Positions 1 through 9,777 of a stretch of DNA of 64,000 nucleotides are shown here, one piece after another. Both the position numbers and the translations under genes were made by a program. The notes under the pieces are model-generated. The model ran no database searches, was not told the origin of the DNA, and saw only the letters and a list, made by a program, of their open reading frames with translations. Every line of letters begins with the position of its first letter. Position 1 is the stretch's first letter. Source of the stretch: an uncultured Bartonella sp. (GTDB lineage: Bacteria; Pseudomonadota; Alphaproteobacteria; Rhizobiales; Rhizobiaceae); the NCBI RefSeq assembly GCF_945277285.1, contig NZ_CALYPR010000001.1:1054001-1118000 (forward strand). The letters are read 5' to 3'.

Positions 1-1
1 G

Positions 2-634
2 ATTTCAGAAATAAAAAAACATGGCAATTTCGGTCTAGGGTGTTCGGATGGCTTAACCGGTGAAGTTATTATTGATTGTTGTCATTTTTTCGACGCCAAG
101 GACAATAAACCTTTGCGGGTAATGGAAGAGGCTGAGGAAATGCCTTTTGCCCAGATAACGACTTTTGCAGCCGAGGAAAAATTTGCAATAAGCAATTTAT
201 CAAAAGCCACTCTTTATCAGGAGCTGTCAAAACATTTGAAATTCGATAACGTGTTTTTGGCGTTAAAATTGGAAGGTATATTCAGGAGTGTGAAAGTCAG
301 AAGACCAAGGGAGCTTTATCAACGCTTTAATAATGCACTGGAAGTCGCCCAGCATCAAATCATAGACAATATCAGCAATGTTGAAGGTCAACTCATCGGC
401 TTTTGGACACCGGAGTTTTTTCAAAATATTTCAGTCGCCGGTTTTCATCTTCATTTTATTGATAAAGAGAAGACCACCGGTGGTCATATGATTGATTTTA
501 CGATTGATGATGGCACCCTGTCTTACGAGGTCAAATATGGGCTGGATATCGAATTATCCGATAAACGAGCCTATATCGACCATGATTTGAAAATTGACGA
601 TATGGATAAGATCATTAAAAAAGTTGAGAACTGA
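2..634 (+). CDS. Acetolactate decarboxylase, 5'-truncated by window edge
   Basis: The frame is open from base 2 to the TGA at 632-634, giving 210 visible residues, so the gene starts outside the window; an internal TTG at 113 is not a credible start. The enzyme converts alpha-acetolactate to acetoin. The visible N-terminal part has the family pattern HGNFGLG...DGLTGE followed by a PFA-TTF segment. The C-terminal half has GFHLHFI followed by GGH. The H-x-H pair and the third His 11 residues further on match the zinc-ligand spacing of this family (established knowledge). No acetolactate synthase gene is visible beside it. The gene after the 258-base gap belongs to an unrelated defence island, so this gene probably marks the left edge of the conserved chromosome. 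Confidence 0.85.
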   Translation: MSEIKKHGNFGLGCSDGLTGEVIIDCCHFFDAKDNKPLRVMEEAEEMPFAQITTFAAEEKFAISNLSKATLYQELSKHLKFDNVFLALKLEGIFRSVKVRRPRELYQRFNNALEVAQHQIIDNISNVEGQLIGFWTPEFFQNISVAGFHLHFIDKEKTTGGHMIDFTIDDGTLSYEVKYGLDIELSDKRAYIDHDLKIDDMDKIIKKVEN

Positions 635-892
635 TCTTCTTTTCTTGTTTGTGCTGTGGGAAAAGTCGTAAATTATTAAAAATCCTGCAAGTTTGCTGGA
701 TGTCTTAATTATCTGTCCGCGTTTTTTTCCTATCAAGTCCAAGAAATATTGTTGCCTATCATAATGGGCCCAGAAATTTCCTATTGCCAAATTGCAAAGG
801 GCGGTTATCGGGTTTTTTATGGAAAATTTATTAAAATATAGACGGTAAATTCCATTTCGTTTAAGCCGACGGTAATATCGGGGAGAATAAAA

Positions 893-1222
893 ATGGATGC
901 TGGCAACCTTAATCTTCTTAAATTTTTGGGAGATGCACGCCAATTTATTATTCCTGTCTATCAGCGTAAATATTCGTGGACATTGACTCAATGCGAGCAA
1001 TTATGGAACGATATTTTGGGCGCAGGCAAAACCAGTGGCAATGCGAGGCATTTTCTTGGAACTGTTGTCTATATTGCCAATAATGATGCTCATAATGCAC
1101 CCCTTCTTGTTATAGACGGTCAACAGAGAATCACCACGTTGACGCTGCTTTTATTGGCTCTTGCAAAAAACGGTTGGCACAAGAGAGCCTTACGACGGTT
1201 TTTCAGCGCGCAAGATTTATAA
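893..1222 (+). pseudogene. DUF262 (GmrSD-like) restriction gene, N-terminal fragment
   Basis: First of three fragments of one broken gene spanning about 893-2169. ATG at 893 follows a GGGGAG-like ribosome site. The 109 residues hold the DUF262 N-terminal signature: FIIPVYQRKYSW near residue 18 and LLVIDGQQRITTL near residue 70, the ParB/Srx-like nucleotide-binding region of GmrS-type proteins. The reading frame then shifts near 1165-1215 and ends at a premature stop; the continuing homology (SARKIYNYYLVN) is in another frame. Intact relatives are single proteins of roughly 550-700 residues that act as NTP-dependent type IV enzymes against modified DNA or as related defence proteins. This copy cannot make the full protein as read. 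Confidence 0.8.
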
Positions 1223-1821
1223 TTATTATCTCGTCAATGAATATGAGGAAGGTGATCGTCATAACCGGCTTCTTTTAACAGAAACGGATCGCGATACGTT
1301 ATTGGCACTTGTCAATGATATGCCGTTACCGGTCCACGGGTTGGATCGTATTCTAGAAAACTATAATTATTTTATAGGAAAACTCGCGAGGTTGAACGCA
1401 GAAGAATTACAATTTCTATGCCGCGGCATCGCAAAACTTCTCATTGTAATAGTAGCGATGACGCATTCAAATCCGTTTCCGAAGGAATGGCAAAAAACTC
1501 TCGGGCCCGATTGGCAGCGTATTCAGGAAACATGGCTTCATACTGCCGGCAATCTTACATTAACCGGATATAATTGCGAATATAGCAATCGGTCGTTTGA
1601 AGAAAAACGCGATATGCACGGCGGCTTTTCAGAAAGCCCGCTTCATCTTAACAGGGGACTGGGCGAACTTTCTCAATGGAGTGAACAAATAATCATAGCA
1701 CGCGTCCAAAAATTGGCCGATTAGGCGGTGGATATTTGGCGCGCTCCGGAAATATCCGAAGAATCACTCAAGCTGTTCAAAACCGCAGAAATTCATATCG
1801 AAACCATATTCAATTGCTGAT
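1161..1821 (+). pseudogene. DUF262/DUF1524 restriction gene, middle fragment with HNH-like domain remnant
   Basis: This frame continues the fragment before it. Real homology begins near base 1200 (KIYNYYLVNEYEEGD, then a LLLTETDRDTLLALV segment) and runs through ILENYNYF. It then jumps from the middle of the protein (LLIVIVA) straight into the DUF1524 C-terminal module (KEWQ...GNLTLTGYN...NRSFEEKR). The several hundred residues that normally lie between, including the expected EH-x-PQ part of the HNH-type nuclease motif, are absent, which indicates an internal deletion. A TAG at 1722-1724 interrupts the end. The same frame stays readable (AVDIW...) up to a TGA at about 1819-1821. The gene therefore carries at least a frameshift, an internal deletion and an in-frame stop. 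Confidence 0.75.
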
Positions 1822-1842
1822 CATCCGTTTTTACAAAACGGC

Positions 1843-2169
1843 ATGACAAAAGAATTATTCGAAGCTTTCAGAAAAGAAATGTTGCGTCTTGATGACAATG
1901 TACGAGAAGAGTTTTTGAAACTCTATATCGCCTATAAAGCTGAAACCAATTTTGTTGACGTCGTACCACAAGCAAAACAGTTGAACCTGACCCTTAACAT
2001 CGACATAAACGAGCTTGACGACCCGCGTCACCTTTGCCGTGATATTTCCCATCTCAATCATTGGGGGAATGGTACCGTTGAAGTGAAGTTCAAATCATTC
2101 GATCAGCTTTCTTATATGGTAGGGCTTGCCCGTCAGGCCTTGGAAAAGCAATTGGGTGATGATTCTTGA
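1843..2169 (+). pseudogene. DUF5655 C-terminal fragment of the broken DUF262 gene
   Basis: A 108-residue open frame that matches the DUF5655 module: KLYIAYKAETNFVDVVPQ near residue 27, ELDDPR near residue 56 and WGNG near residue 73. DUF5655 is usually the last domain of DUF262-DUF1524 proteins, and here it lies directly after the broken DUF1524 part, in a different frame. It is most simply read as the tail of the decayed gene. The frame is intact and has an ATG, so translation as a stand-alone small protein cannot be excluded. The hsdM gene begins about 70 bases downstream, and its promoter probably lies within or just after this fragment. Confidence 0.65.
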
Positions 2170-2240
2170 ACTTGACGTGTTAACTTTTTTCATTTTGTGC
2201 TAGTTCAAACGAATATTCATTTTTGAAGGAAAATCGGGAC

Positions 2241-3785
2241 ATGTCTTCAGGTCAACAACAACGTCAGGCCCTACACCGCCAGATATGGCAAATAGCCAAT
2301 GATGTGCGAGGTTCTGTCGATGGCTGGGATTTCAAGCAATATGTGCTTGGAGCGCTGTTCTATCGTTTTATCAGTGAAATTTTTACCGCTTATATGAATG
2401 GCGAAGATGAAAGTGTCGATTATGCCGGAATGGCTGATGAAGATGTTCCCGACTCTTCACGTCTTATTGCAATCAGCGAAAAAGGCTATTTTATTTCGCC
2501 CAGCCAATTGTTTGAAAATGTTGTGGCAACAGCCAATAAAAATAAAGAGCTTAATACCGACCTTGCCAGAATATTCAATGCGATAGAAAACTCGGCCAAT
2601 GGCCATGCTTCGGAACCGGATATTAAGGGTTTGTTTGCCGATTTTGATACAACCAGCAACCGGCTTGGCAACACAGTTGACGATAAAAACAAGCGTCTGG
2701 CAGCAGTGTTGAAAGGTGTTGCCGAATTTGATCTTGGCGATTTTCAGAATAAACAGATAGATCTTTTTGGCGATGCTTATGAATATCTGATTTCCAACTA
2801 CGCTGCCAATGCTGGCAAATCAGGGGGAGAATTTTTCACTCCTCAAAGCGTGTCGAAACTTATTGCCCGGCTTGCCCTTTATGGTCAGGACCATATCAAT
2901 AAAATTTATGACCCCGCATGCGGTTCCGGTTCACTTTTGTTGCAAGCCAAAAAGCCGTTTGATGAACATAAAATCGAAGAAGGTTTTTTTGGGCAGGAAA
3001 TCAACCACACCACCTATAACCTTGCCCGCATGAATATGTTTTTGCACAATATCAACTATGACAAGTTCGATATTGTCTTGGGCGATACATTGCTTGACCC
3101 GAAGCACAATAATGACAAACCCTTTGATGCCATTGTTTCCAATCCGCCCTATTCGGTGCACTGGACTGGCAGTGATGACCCGACACTTATCAATGACGAG
3201 CGTTTTGCCCCCGCCGGTGTGTTGCCACCAAAATCCAAGGCCGATTTTGCTTTTGTTCTTCACGCTTTAAGCTATCTTTCGCCAAAAGGGCGGTCGGCAA
3301 TTGTCTGTTTTCCGGGCATTTTTTACCGCGGCGGGGCAGAACAGAAAATTCGCCAATATCTTGTTGACAATAATTATGTTGAAACGGTTATTTCACTGGC
3401 ACCCAACCTGTTTTTTGGCACCAGTATTGCCGTCAATATTTTGCTTCTTGCCAAAAACAAAAAGGAAGCGACAACACAGTTTATCGACGCAAGCGAAATT
3501 TTCAAAAAAGAAACCAACAACAATATTTTAACCGAAGAACAGATAGACGAAATCATCAAACTTTTTGCTGATAAAAAAGACGTCGACTATAAAGTAAAGA
3601 TGGTCGACTATAATGATATCGTTAAAAACAATTATAATCTTTCCGTGAGTTCCTATGTTGAACAGGAAGATAAAACCGAAAAAATCGACATCAAAAAACT
3701 CAATGCCGAAATCAAAGAGACTGTACAAAAAATCGACAAGCTTCGCGCCGAGATTGACAAAATAATTGCGGAGATTGAGGCATGA
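2241..3785 (+). CDS. hsdM: Type I restriction-modification DNA methyltransferase subunit HsdM
   Basis: M subunit (514 residues) of a type I enzyme. It binds S-adenosylmethionine and methylates adenine at the target chosen by HsdS. Motif I DPACGSG lies near residues 224-230, the catalytic NPPY near 301-304, and the family GGEFFTP segment near 195. The N-terminal helical HsdM domain ([11 protein letters not shown]) is present. ATG at 2241 is preferred over the TTG at 2223 because GAAGGA at 2225-2230 is well placed for it. Length and motifs fit type IC (EcoR124/EcoprrI) subunits. The stop overlaps the hsdS start by four bases (ATGA), indicating translational coupling. Confidence 0.97.
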   Translation: MSSGQQQRQALHRQIWQIANDVRGSVDGWDFKQYVLGALFYRFISEIFTAYMNGEDESVDYAGMADEDVPDSSRLIAISEKGYFISPSQLFENVVATANKNKELNTDLARIFNAIENSANGHASEPDIKGLFADFDTTSNRLGNTVDDKNKRLAAVLKGVAEFDLGDFQNKQIDLFGDAYEYLISNYAANAGKSGGEFFTPQSVSKLIARLALYGQDHINKIYDPACGSGSLLLQAKKPFDEHKIEEGFFGQEINHTTYNLARMNMFLHNINYDKFDIVLGDTLLDPKHNNDKPFDAIVSNPPYSVHWTGSDDPTLINDERFAPAGVLPPKSKADFAFVLHALSYLSPKGRSAIVCFPGIFYRGGAEQKIRQYLVDNNYVETVISLAPNLFFGTSIAVNILLLAKNKKEATTQFIDASEIFKKETNNNILTEEQIDEIIKLFADKKDVDYKVKMVDYNDIVKNNYNLSVSSYVEQEDKTEKIDIKKLNAEIKETVQKIDKLRAEIDKIIAEIEA

Positions 3786-4900
3786 CCACGACAATAATCG
3801 AAAAATTATTAGCTGGTGTCAAGGTTGAGTGGCAGCCTCTGGGGGGGATATTAAGGAGAACTAGTGGAACATCTATTACCGCGGGGAAGATGAAAGCTTT
3901 ACATAAAGAAGGTGCGCCTTTAAAAATTTTTGGTGGTGGAAAAACTTTTGCCTTAGTTTCTTTTAAAGATATACCAGATAAAGATATTAATATAAAACCA
4001 TCTATAATTGTAAAATCGAGAGGAAATATCGGATTTGAATATTACGATAAACCATTTTCACACAAAAATGAATTATGGTCTTATTATTCGGAAGATAATA
4101 ATATAAATATAAAATTTATATATTATTTTTTGAAAACCAAAGAGCCATATTTTCAGCGCCTTGGTGAAAAAATGCAGATGCCTCAAATAGCAACGCCAGA
4201 TACTGATAAATTTTTCGTTCCCATCCCTCCCTTATCAGTCCAAAAAGAAATTGTGCGGATATTGGATGCTTTTACGGTTCATACTGCAGAGCTTACTGCA
4301 GAGCTTACTGCAGAGCTTAATGAGCGCCAAAAACAATACAACTACTATCGCGATAAATTACTTACTTTTTCCGAAACTGAAGTCGAATGGAGTTCTCTCA
4401 ATCAACTTGTAACAACGATAACACCACCATCTAAAGTTAAAACGGGAATTTATCAATTGACCGGTAAAGTGCCAATAATTGATCAAGGTGAGAAATTTAT
4501 AGCTGGTTATACAGATGAAAATTATAAACCAGTACCATCGGATAAATATATCATTTTTGGCGATCATACGGAACATATAAAGTATATAGATTTTACTTTT
4601 ATTCAGGGGGCCGATGGTTTGAAAATTTTAAAACCAAAGAAAGATAATGCAAAGTATATTTATTACTCATTACAGAAGTTTTATCAGAAAAAGTCTGATT
4701 ATAAACGGCATTGGTCTGAGGCAAAAAAAACTTTAATTCCTATCCCTCCCTTATCTGTCCAAAAAGGAATTGTGCGGAAGTTGGATGCTTTTTCAGATTT
4801 AATAACTTCGATCACGGAAGGTTTGCCGCGCGAGATAGAATTACGCCAAAAGCAATATCGCTATTATAGAGATCAGTTGCTAAATTTTCCAACCACCTAA
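3782..4900 (+). CDS. hsdS: Type I restriction-modification specificity subunit HsdS
   Basis: DNA-recognition subunit, 372 residues. It has two variable target-recognition domains (about residues 10-150 and 200-335), each ending in the same [14 protein letters not shown] segment and followed by a conserved helical region (about 160-200 and 335-370) with the paired motif RQKQYxYYRD. Residues 168-179 are three tandem TAEL tetrapeptides in the central helix, which sets the distance between the two half-sites in EcoR124-family enzymes. The recognition domains are visibly richer in A and T than hsdM or hsdR, as expected for exchangeable domains. The target sequence cannot be read from the protein. 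It is coupled to hsdM by ATGA, and prrC starts 14 bases downstream. Confidence 0.95.
   Translation: MTTTIIEKLLAGVKVEWQPLGGILRRTSGTSITAGKMKALHKEGAPLKIFGGGKTFALVSFKDIPDKDINIKPSIIVKSRGNIGFEYYDKPFSHKNELWSYYSEDNNINIKFIYYFLKTKEPYFQRLGEKMQMPQIATPDTDKFFVPIPPLSVQKEIVRILDAFTVHTAELTAELTAELNERQKQYNYYRDKLLTFSETEVEWSSLNQLVTTITPPSKVKTGIYQLTGKVPIIDQGEKFIAGYTDENYKPVPSDKYIIFGDHTEHIKYIDFTFIQGADGLKILKPKKDNAKYIYYSLQKFYQKKSDYKRHWSEAKKTLIPIPPLSVQKGIVRKLDAFSDLITSITEGLPREIELRQKQYRYYRDQLLNFPTT
4283..4318 (+). repeat. Three tandem 12-bp repeats encoding TAEL in hsdS
   Basis: Three identical in-frame copies of ACTGCAGAGCTT lie in the central helical spacer of hsdS (Thr-Ala-Glu-Leu, residues 168-179). In the EcoR124 family, two versus three TAEL units change the nonspecific spacer of the target from 6 to 7 bases (established knowledge). 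Perfect copies of this length are prone to slippage or recombination, so loss or gain of one unit would change specificity without breaking the frame. Confidence 0.95.
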
Positions 4901-4914
4901 AATGAGTAAATAAA

Positions 4915-6054
4915 ATGGGGAAAAAATTAGGGGGAATCGTAGAACAGCTGATGACGGATGAGGGGTCTTCATCTCACAATAATCCAAAGACGAAGTTAAT
5001 TTTCGCGTTCAATGGGGTTGGGAAAACAAGACTTTCTCGCGAGATTAAAAAATACTTCAGGAAGAAGTCTACGCCAGATAGAGCAATAGGAAAAGTAATT
5101 TATTATAACTCAGATACAGATGACCTTTTTCATTGGGACGGAGTAGAAAGACGAAGATTTGTAATAAAGAATAATGCTTTTATGCGATTTATTATAGAAG
5201 AACAAGGTGAAGATAAAAATATAACAACTTATTTTCAAGAACTTACAGGGAAAAAAATTGATATCATATTTCCTAGTTTTAAAAGAGATGAATACGGATC
5301 GGAATGCGCGATTACATTTGATTATGCAACTGGAGATGATCATGCATCAAAAAATATAAGAATATCAAAGGGAGAGGAAAGTTGTTTTATTTGGAGCGTT
5401 ATGTATTGCCTCATAAAATCAGCTGTAACTGAATTAAAAGTCGTAGAAGCAGAAAGAAGATCAACAGATAAATTTAATAACTTAGAATGCATTGTTATTG
5501 ATGATCCAGTGAGTTCGTTAGATCAAAATTATCTTATTGAATTAGCAGTTAACTTAGCAGAATTGATTAACAGCTGCCAATCATTAAATATTAAATTTTG
5601 TATAACGACTCATAACATGTTATTCTATAATGTTATTTGTAATGAACTAAAGAATAAGGATTGTTCTGTTTTAAAACTACTTGACGATGGTACATTTGAG
5701 TTGCAAAAAATTCGACATAACCCTGATACGCTGATGTCCTATCATCTTTATTTGATAAATATTATTCGTAACGCGATTAAAGACAACAAAATTGAAAAGT
5801 ATCATTTTACACTCATTCGCAATCTTTATGAAAAGACGGCATCGTTTTTAGGATATAACAATTGGGCCGATCTTTTGCCTAAAGATAAAGAGCGTTACCG
5901 TCAACGAATAACTAATGTGACAACTCACGGGGATATATCGGAAGAGGAGTATAAGGAGCCGAGCGGGTCTGAGAAGCGTGATATTAAAGAATTATTTGAG
6001 CATCTTATCAGTAAGTACAATTTTTCGCTTGGGGAGTATCCAGATGGTCACTGA
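4915..6054 (+). CDS. prrC: PrrC-type anticodon nuclease (tRNA-cleaving, restriction-linked)
   Basis: A 379-residue protein encoded between hsdS and hsdR, the same order as the E. coli prr locus (hsdM-hsdS-prrC-hsdR). The N-terminal ABC-type ATPase has Walker A FNGVGKT at 32-38, signature SKGEES at 151-156, Walker [10 protein letters not shown] at 195-203 and an H-loop ITTHN at 230-234. The C-terminal nuclease part has [13 protein letters not shown] with R302 and E306, then H338. The 4- and 32-residue spacings equal those of the R320-E324-H356 triad of E. coli PrrC (from memory). PrrC cleaves tRNA-Lys in its anticodon loop. It is kept latent by the associated type I enzyme and activated when a phage inhibits that enzyme. 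The gene is intact, AT-rich, and overlaps hsdR by 11 bases. Confidence 0.93.
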   Translation: MGKKLGGIVEQLMTDEGSSSHNNPKTKLIFAFNGVGKTRLSREIKKYFRKKSTPDRAIGKVIYYNSDTDDLFHWDGVERRRFVIKNNAFMRFIIEEQGEDKNITTYFQELTGKKIDIIFPSFKRDEYGSECAITFDYATGDDHASKNIRISKGEESCFIWSVMYCLIKSAVTELKVVEAERRSTDKFNNLECIVIDDPVSSLDQNYLIELAVNLAELINSCQSLNIKFCITTHNMLFYNVICNELKNKDCSVLKLLDDGTFELQKIRHNPDTLMSYHLYLINIIRNAIKDNKIEKYHFTLIRNLYEKTASFLGYNNWADLLPKDKERYRQRITNVTTHGDISEEEYKEPSGSEKRDIKELFEHLISKYNFSLGEYPDGH

Positions 6055-9000
6055 AACAAAGCCGATTGCCGAAACACCGAATTTTATTGTGCTTGATCGC
6101 TATGAAACTATCGACCAGACGGGCGCGCGGTTCCAGACAGAGGCTGACCTTGAAAACGAGCTGATCAGGGATCTGGCAAATCAGGGCTATGAATATCTCC
6201 CTTCGCTTACCTCACATGACAAGTTGCTTGTGAACTTGCGAACCCAGTTGGAAAAATTGAATTCGGTTCATTTTTCTGACAGCGAGTGGCAGCGGTTTTT
6301 GAGTGACTATCTTGACCGCGAAAATGACAGCATTGTTGATAAAACACGCAAAATCCAGAACGATTATATTTATGATTTTGTGTTTGATAACGGAACAATC
6401 AAAAACATCTATCTTCTTGATAAGAAGAATATTTTTCGCAACCATGTGCAGGTTGTCAACCAGTTTGAGCAGACCGGCATTTATGCCAACCGTTATGATG
6501 TGACCATTCTCATTAACGGGCTTCCTCTGGTTGATGTGGAGTTGAAAAAACGTGGTGTGGCCATTCGTGAGGCTTTTAACCAGATTCACCGCTACACCAA
6601 GGAAAGTTTCAATAAGGAAAATTCGCTTTTTAAATTTTTGCAAATTTTCATCATCTCTAATGGGACGGATACGCGCTATTTTGCCAATACGACAAAGCGC
6701 GAGAAAAACAGCTTTGATTTTACCATGAATTGGGCAAGATCGAACAATTCCCTGATCAGGGATTTGAAAGATTTCACAGCCACTTTTCTTGCCAAAAATA
6801 CGCTTCTTAATATTCTGATCAATTATTCGGTTTTTGATGTCAATAATACGCTGCTTATCATGCGCCCATACCAGATTGCTGCGACAGAGCGTATTTTATG
6901 GAAAATCAAATCGGCCCATAACGCTAAAAGCTGGAGACCAACAGGAAACGGTGGTTATATCTGGCACACAACCGGCTCGGGAAAAACACTCACCAGTTTT
7001 AAAGTTGCCCGCATGGCAACCGGCCTTGATTTTATCGACAAGGTCTTTTTTGTGGTTGACCGCAAAGACCTCGACTATCAAACGATGAAAGAATATCAGC
7101 GTTTTTCACCTGATAGTGTCAATGGCTCAAGCAGCACAGCGGGATTGAAACGCAACATCGAAAAAGACGATAACAAAATTATCGTCACGACGATTCAGAA
7201 ACTCAATAATCTGATGAAGAGTGACGACAATCTGGCAATTTATGACAAACAGGTTGTTTTTATATTTGACGAGGCGCACCGCTCGCAGTTTGGTGAAGCG
7301 CAAAAGAATATTAAACAGAAATTCAAGAAGTTTTATCAGTTCGGCTTTACCGGCACGCCGATTTTAGATGAAAATGCTTTGCGTCTTGGAACCACTACTA
7401 AAAGTGTCTTTGGAGCACTGCTCCACAGTTATGTCATCATTGATGCTATTCGTGATGAAAAAGTGTTAAAATTCAAGGTCGATTATAATGATGTGCGGCC
7501 GCGCTTCAAATCTATTGAACAGGAACAGGATTTAGAAAAATTATCGGCCGCCGAAAATGCCGAGGCGTTTTTGCATCCCGAGCGGATTAAAGCAATTTGC
7601 CGCTATATTTTAGATAATTTTGCTATCAAAACACATCGCTTGATGCCGAATGGTAAGGGGTTCAATGCCATGTTGGCTGTTGCAAGTGTCGATGCAGCCA
7701 AAGCTTATTATGCGACCTTTAAAGAGCTGCAAAAAGACGTTGAAAAGCCATTAAAAATTGCAACGATTTTTTCTTTTGCCGCCAATGAAGAACAGGATAC
7801 TGAAGGCGATATTGTTGACGAGAGTTTTGACCCTTTGGGGTTGAATAGATCGGCAAAGGAGTTTCTTGCCTCGGCTATTGATGATTATAATCGGCATTTT
7901 GGAAGCCAATACAAGCTGGATAGCGAAGGGTTCCAGAACTATTATCGTGATCTTTCAAAACGTGTTAAAAAACAGGAAATCGATCTTTTAATCGTTGTCG
8001 GTATGTTTTTGACCGGTTTTGACGCCCCCACACTCAATACTTTATTTGTTGATAAAAATTTGCGCTATCACGGGCTCATACAAGCCTATTCGCGCACCAA
8101 CCGCATTTATGACGCCACAAAAACATTTGGCAATATCGTTACATTCCGCGACCTCGAACTGCCAACAATTGAAGCTTTGAAGCTTTTTGGTCAAAAAAAT
8201 AATGATGATATTGAAGATATTGTTCTTGAGCGGCGTTTTGAGGATTATATCAGGGGTTATACCGATGAGCTTACTGGTAAGGACCGCCGCGGTTATATCG
8301 GGATTGTTGGCGAACTTGACAATCGGTTTCCTGACCCGAATTCTATTGAAACGGAAAAAGACAAAAAAGAATTTGTCAAACTTTTTGGCGAATATTTACG
8401 CATTGAAAATGTGTTGCGTAACTACGATGAATTTACAGCTCTTCTTGCTTTCCAGAATTTGGATGAAACAGATCAGAAAGCCGTTGACGCATTCAAAGCG
8501 AAATATAACGTCAATGATGAAGACATTACAGAAATGCGTGAAATTGACGTTCCCGATGTGCGTGCATTACAGAATTACCGCTCGACCTATAATGACATTC
8601 GTGATTGGTTGCAGAGGCAAACAAATGGTAAAAAACCGGAAAATCCGGATGGCATTTGGGACGATGTAGTTTTTGAAGTCGACCTTCTAAAATCGCAGGA
8701 AATCAATCTCGATTATATTTTGGGGTTGCTTTTCGATCATCATAAAAAGACAAATGATAAAGATGCGCTTATTGATGAAGGTCGCCGCTTGATCCGTTCA
8801 AGTGTTGGAAACCGCGCCAAAGAAAGTCTGATTATTGATTTCATCAATCAGGTCGATTTTGATAAAATACCAGATAAAACAAGCCTTATAGAAGAATTTT
8901 ACCAGTTTGCTCAAAAACAGCAGGCACGCGAAGCAAGAGAGCTGATTTTATCTGAAAAATTGCGGGAAGATGCCGCAAAACGTTACATCACAACATCGCT

Positions 9001-9157
9001 CAAGCACGAATATGCCAGTGAAAATGGCACTGATCTGAGCGATGCTTTGCCAAAAATGAGCCCGCTTAATCCGCAATATTCTTCAAAAAAGAAAACGGTA
9101 TTTGAAAAAATCTCCGCTTTTGTTGAGAAGTTTAAAGGCATTGGCGGAAAAATATAG
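6044..9157 (+). CDS. hsdR: Type I restriction endonuclease/translocase subunit HsdR
   Basis: R subunit, 1037 residues, close to the 1038 of EcoR124 HsdR. The N-terminal nuclease core has D152, then E166 and K168 in DVELKK. The SF2 motor has Walker A TTGSGKT at 309-315 and a DEAH box at 409-412. Each of these lies one residue from the position I recall for EcoR124. The C-terminal helical domain binds the methylase core. ATG at 6044 is chosen, with GGGGAG at 6031-6036 just upstream and inside the end of prrC; the frame is also open upstream to 5978, but that part has no family resemblance. It uses ATP to translocate DNA and cuts far from unmethylated sites. The gene appears intact and ends the operon. 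Confidence 0.97.
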   Translation: MVTETKPIAETPNFIVLDRYETIDQTGARFQTEADLENELIRDLANQGYEYLPSLTSHDKLLVNLRTQLEKLNSVHFSDSEWQRFLSDYLDRENDSIVDKTRKIQNDYIYDFVFDNGTIKNIYLLDKKNIFRNHVQVVNQFEQTGIYANRYDVTILINGLPLVDVELKKRGVAIREAFNQIHRYTKESFNKENSLFKFLQIFIISNGTDTRYFANTTKREKNSFDFTMNWARSNNSLIRDLKDFTATFLAKNTLLNILINYSVFDVNNTLLIMRPYQIAATERILWKIKSAHNAKSWRPTGNGGYIWHTTGSGKTLTSFKVARMATGLDFIDKVFFVVDRKDLDYQTMKEYQRFSPDSVNGSSSTAGLKRNIEKDDNKIIVTTIQKLNNLMKSDDNLAIYDKQVVFIFDEAHRSQFGEAQKNIKQKFKKFYQFGFTGTPILDENALRLGTTTKSVFGALLHSYVIIDAIRDEKVLKFKVDYNDVRPRFKSIEQEQDLEKLSAAENAEAFLHPERIKAICRYILDNFAIKTHRLMPNGKGFNAMLAVASVDAAKAYYATFKELQKDVEKPLKIATIFSFAANEEQDTEGDIVDESFDPLGLNRSAKEFLASAIDDYNRHFGSQYKLDSEGFQNYYRDLSKRVKKQEIDLLIVVGMFLTGFDAPTLNTLFVDKNLRYHGLIQAYSRTNRIYDATKTFGNIVTFRDLELPTIEALKLFGQKNNDDIEDIVLERRFEDYIRGYTDELTGKDRRGYIGIVGELDNRFPDPNSIETEKDKKEFVKLFGEYLRIENVLRNYDEFTALLAFQNLDETDQKAVDAFKAKYNVNDEDITEMREIDVPDVRALQNYRSTYNDIRDWLQRQTNGKKPENPDGIWDDVVFEVDLLKSQEINLDYILGLLFDHHKKTNDKDALIDEGRRLIRSSVGNRAKESLIIDFINQVDFDKIPDKTSLIEEFYQFAQKQQAREARELILSEKLREDAAKRYITTSLKHEYASENGTDLSDALPKMSPLNPQYSSKKKTVFEKISAFVEKFKGIGGKI

Positions 9158-9777
9158 TAGTTCAGCAGATATTTTATTTTTAATACATCGATATGATCAG
9201 AATTTGTAAATATTAACGGTTTTTGAATAACAGGTTAATGTTTAAATTTTATTCTTGTTTTTTATAAATTTTTCATAAAAACAGTTTTTAACTTAATAAA
9301 ATAAAAACAATAACTGTTATTTATTACGACGTTTCAACAATATAATAATCAATTTTCAATTATTTTCCTATATTTATAAAAATAGCAGATTACCAGATTG
9401 GCTCCGTTTTTTGAATAGTGTTTCATGACGGTTTGAAGGTGAAATGTAAACCGGCTAAAAGGTGAGGAATGTAAATCCCATGTACAGTTTTATTGTCTAT
9501 TTAATGTGAACATCACAAGCCGGATGGCAAGACATATTTAATCTCGTTGAATTTTATTGCCAAGTTTTGAAAAGACAATCTCCAGTTCAAAAATTTCTGT
9601 CCGAACGTTTCAAACTTAGATAATGTAACGGAAGCAAACATATTCTTGCCCGCTTTTGCCTTAGTTAATTTCATAAGTGAGTGTCTTGCCGCAGTGTTAA
9701 CTAAATTTACTGGAATAAAAACCACTTAATTCTATATATCAACTTCACTGGAGAAGCGTTTATAAAGGATTATATTA
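9158..9777. other. AT-rich non-coding gap at the right edge of the defence island
   Basis: 620 bases between hsdR and the transporter gene, with long A/T runs at 9230-9380. No convincing gene, tRNA or strong terminator hairpin was found. A 70-codon open frame on the minus strand (9513-9725) has no recognised family or clear start signal. AAAGGA just before 9778 is the ribosome site of the transporter. The gap may hold the remains of sequence lost when the island was inserted. Confidence 0.5.

Noticed and set aside
554-1000. 148-codon minus-strand frame across the first intergenic gap
   Set aside because: It overlaps both the acetolactate decarboxylase end and the DUF262 start, and resembles no family.
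9513-9725. 70-codon minus-strand open frame in the gap after hsdR
   Set aside because: No recognised family and no clear ribosome site; AT-rich surroundings make chance frames likely.
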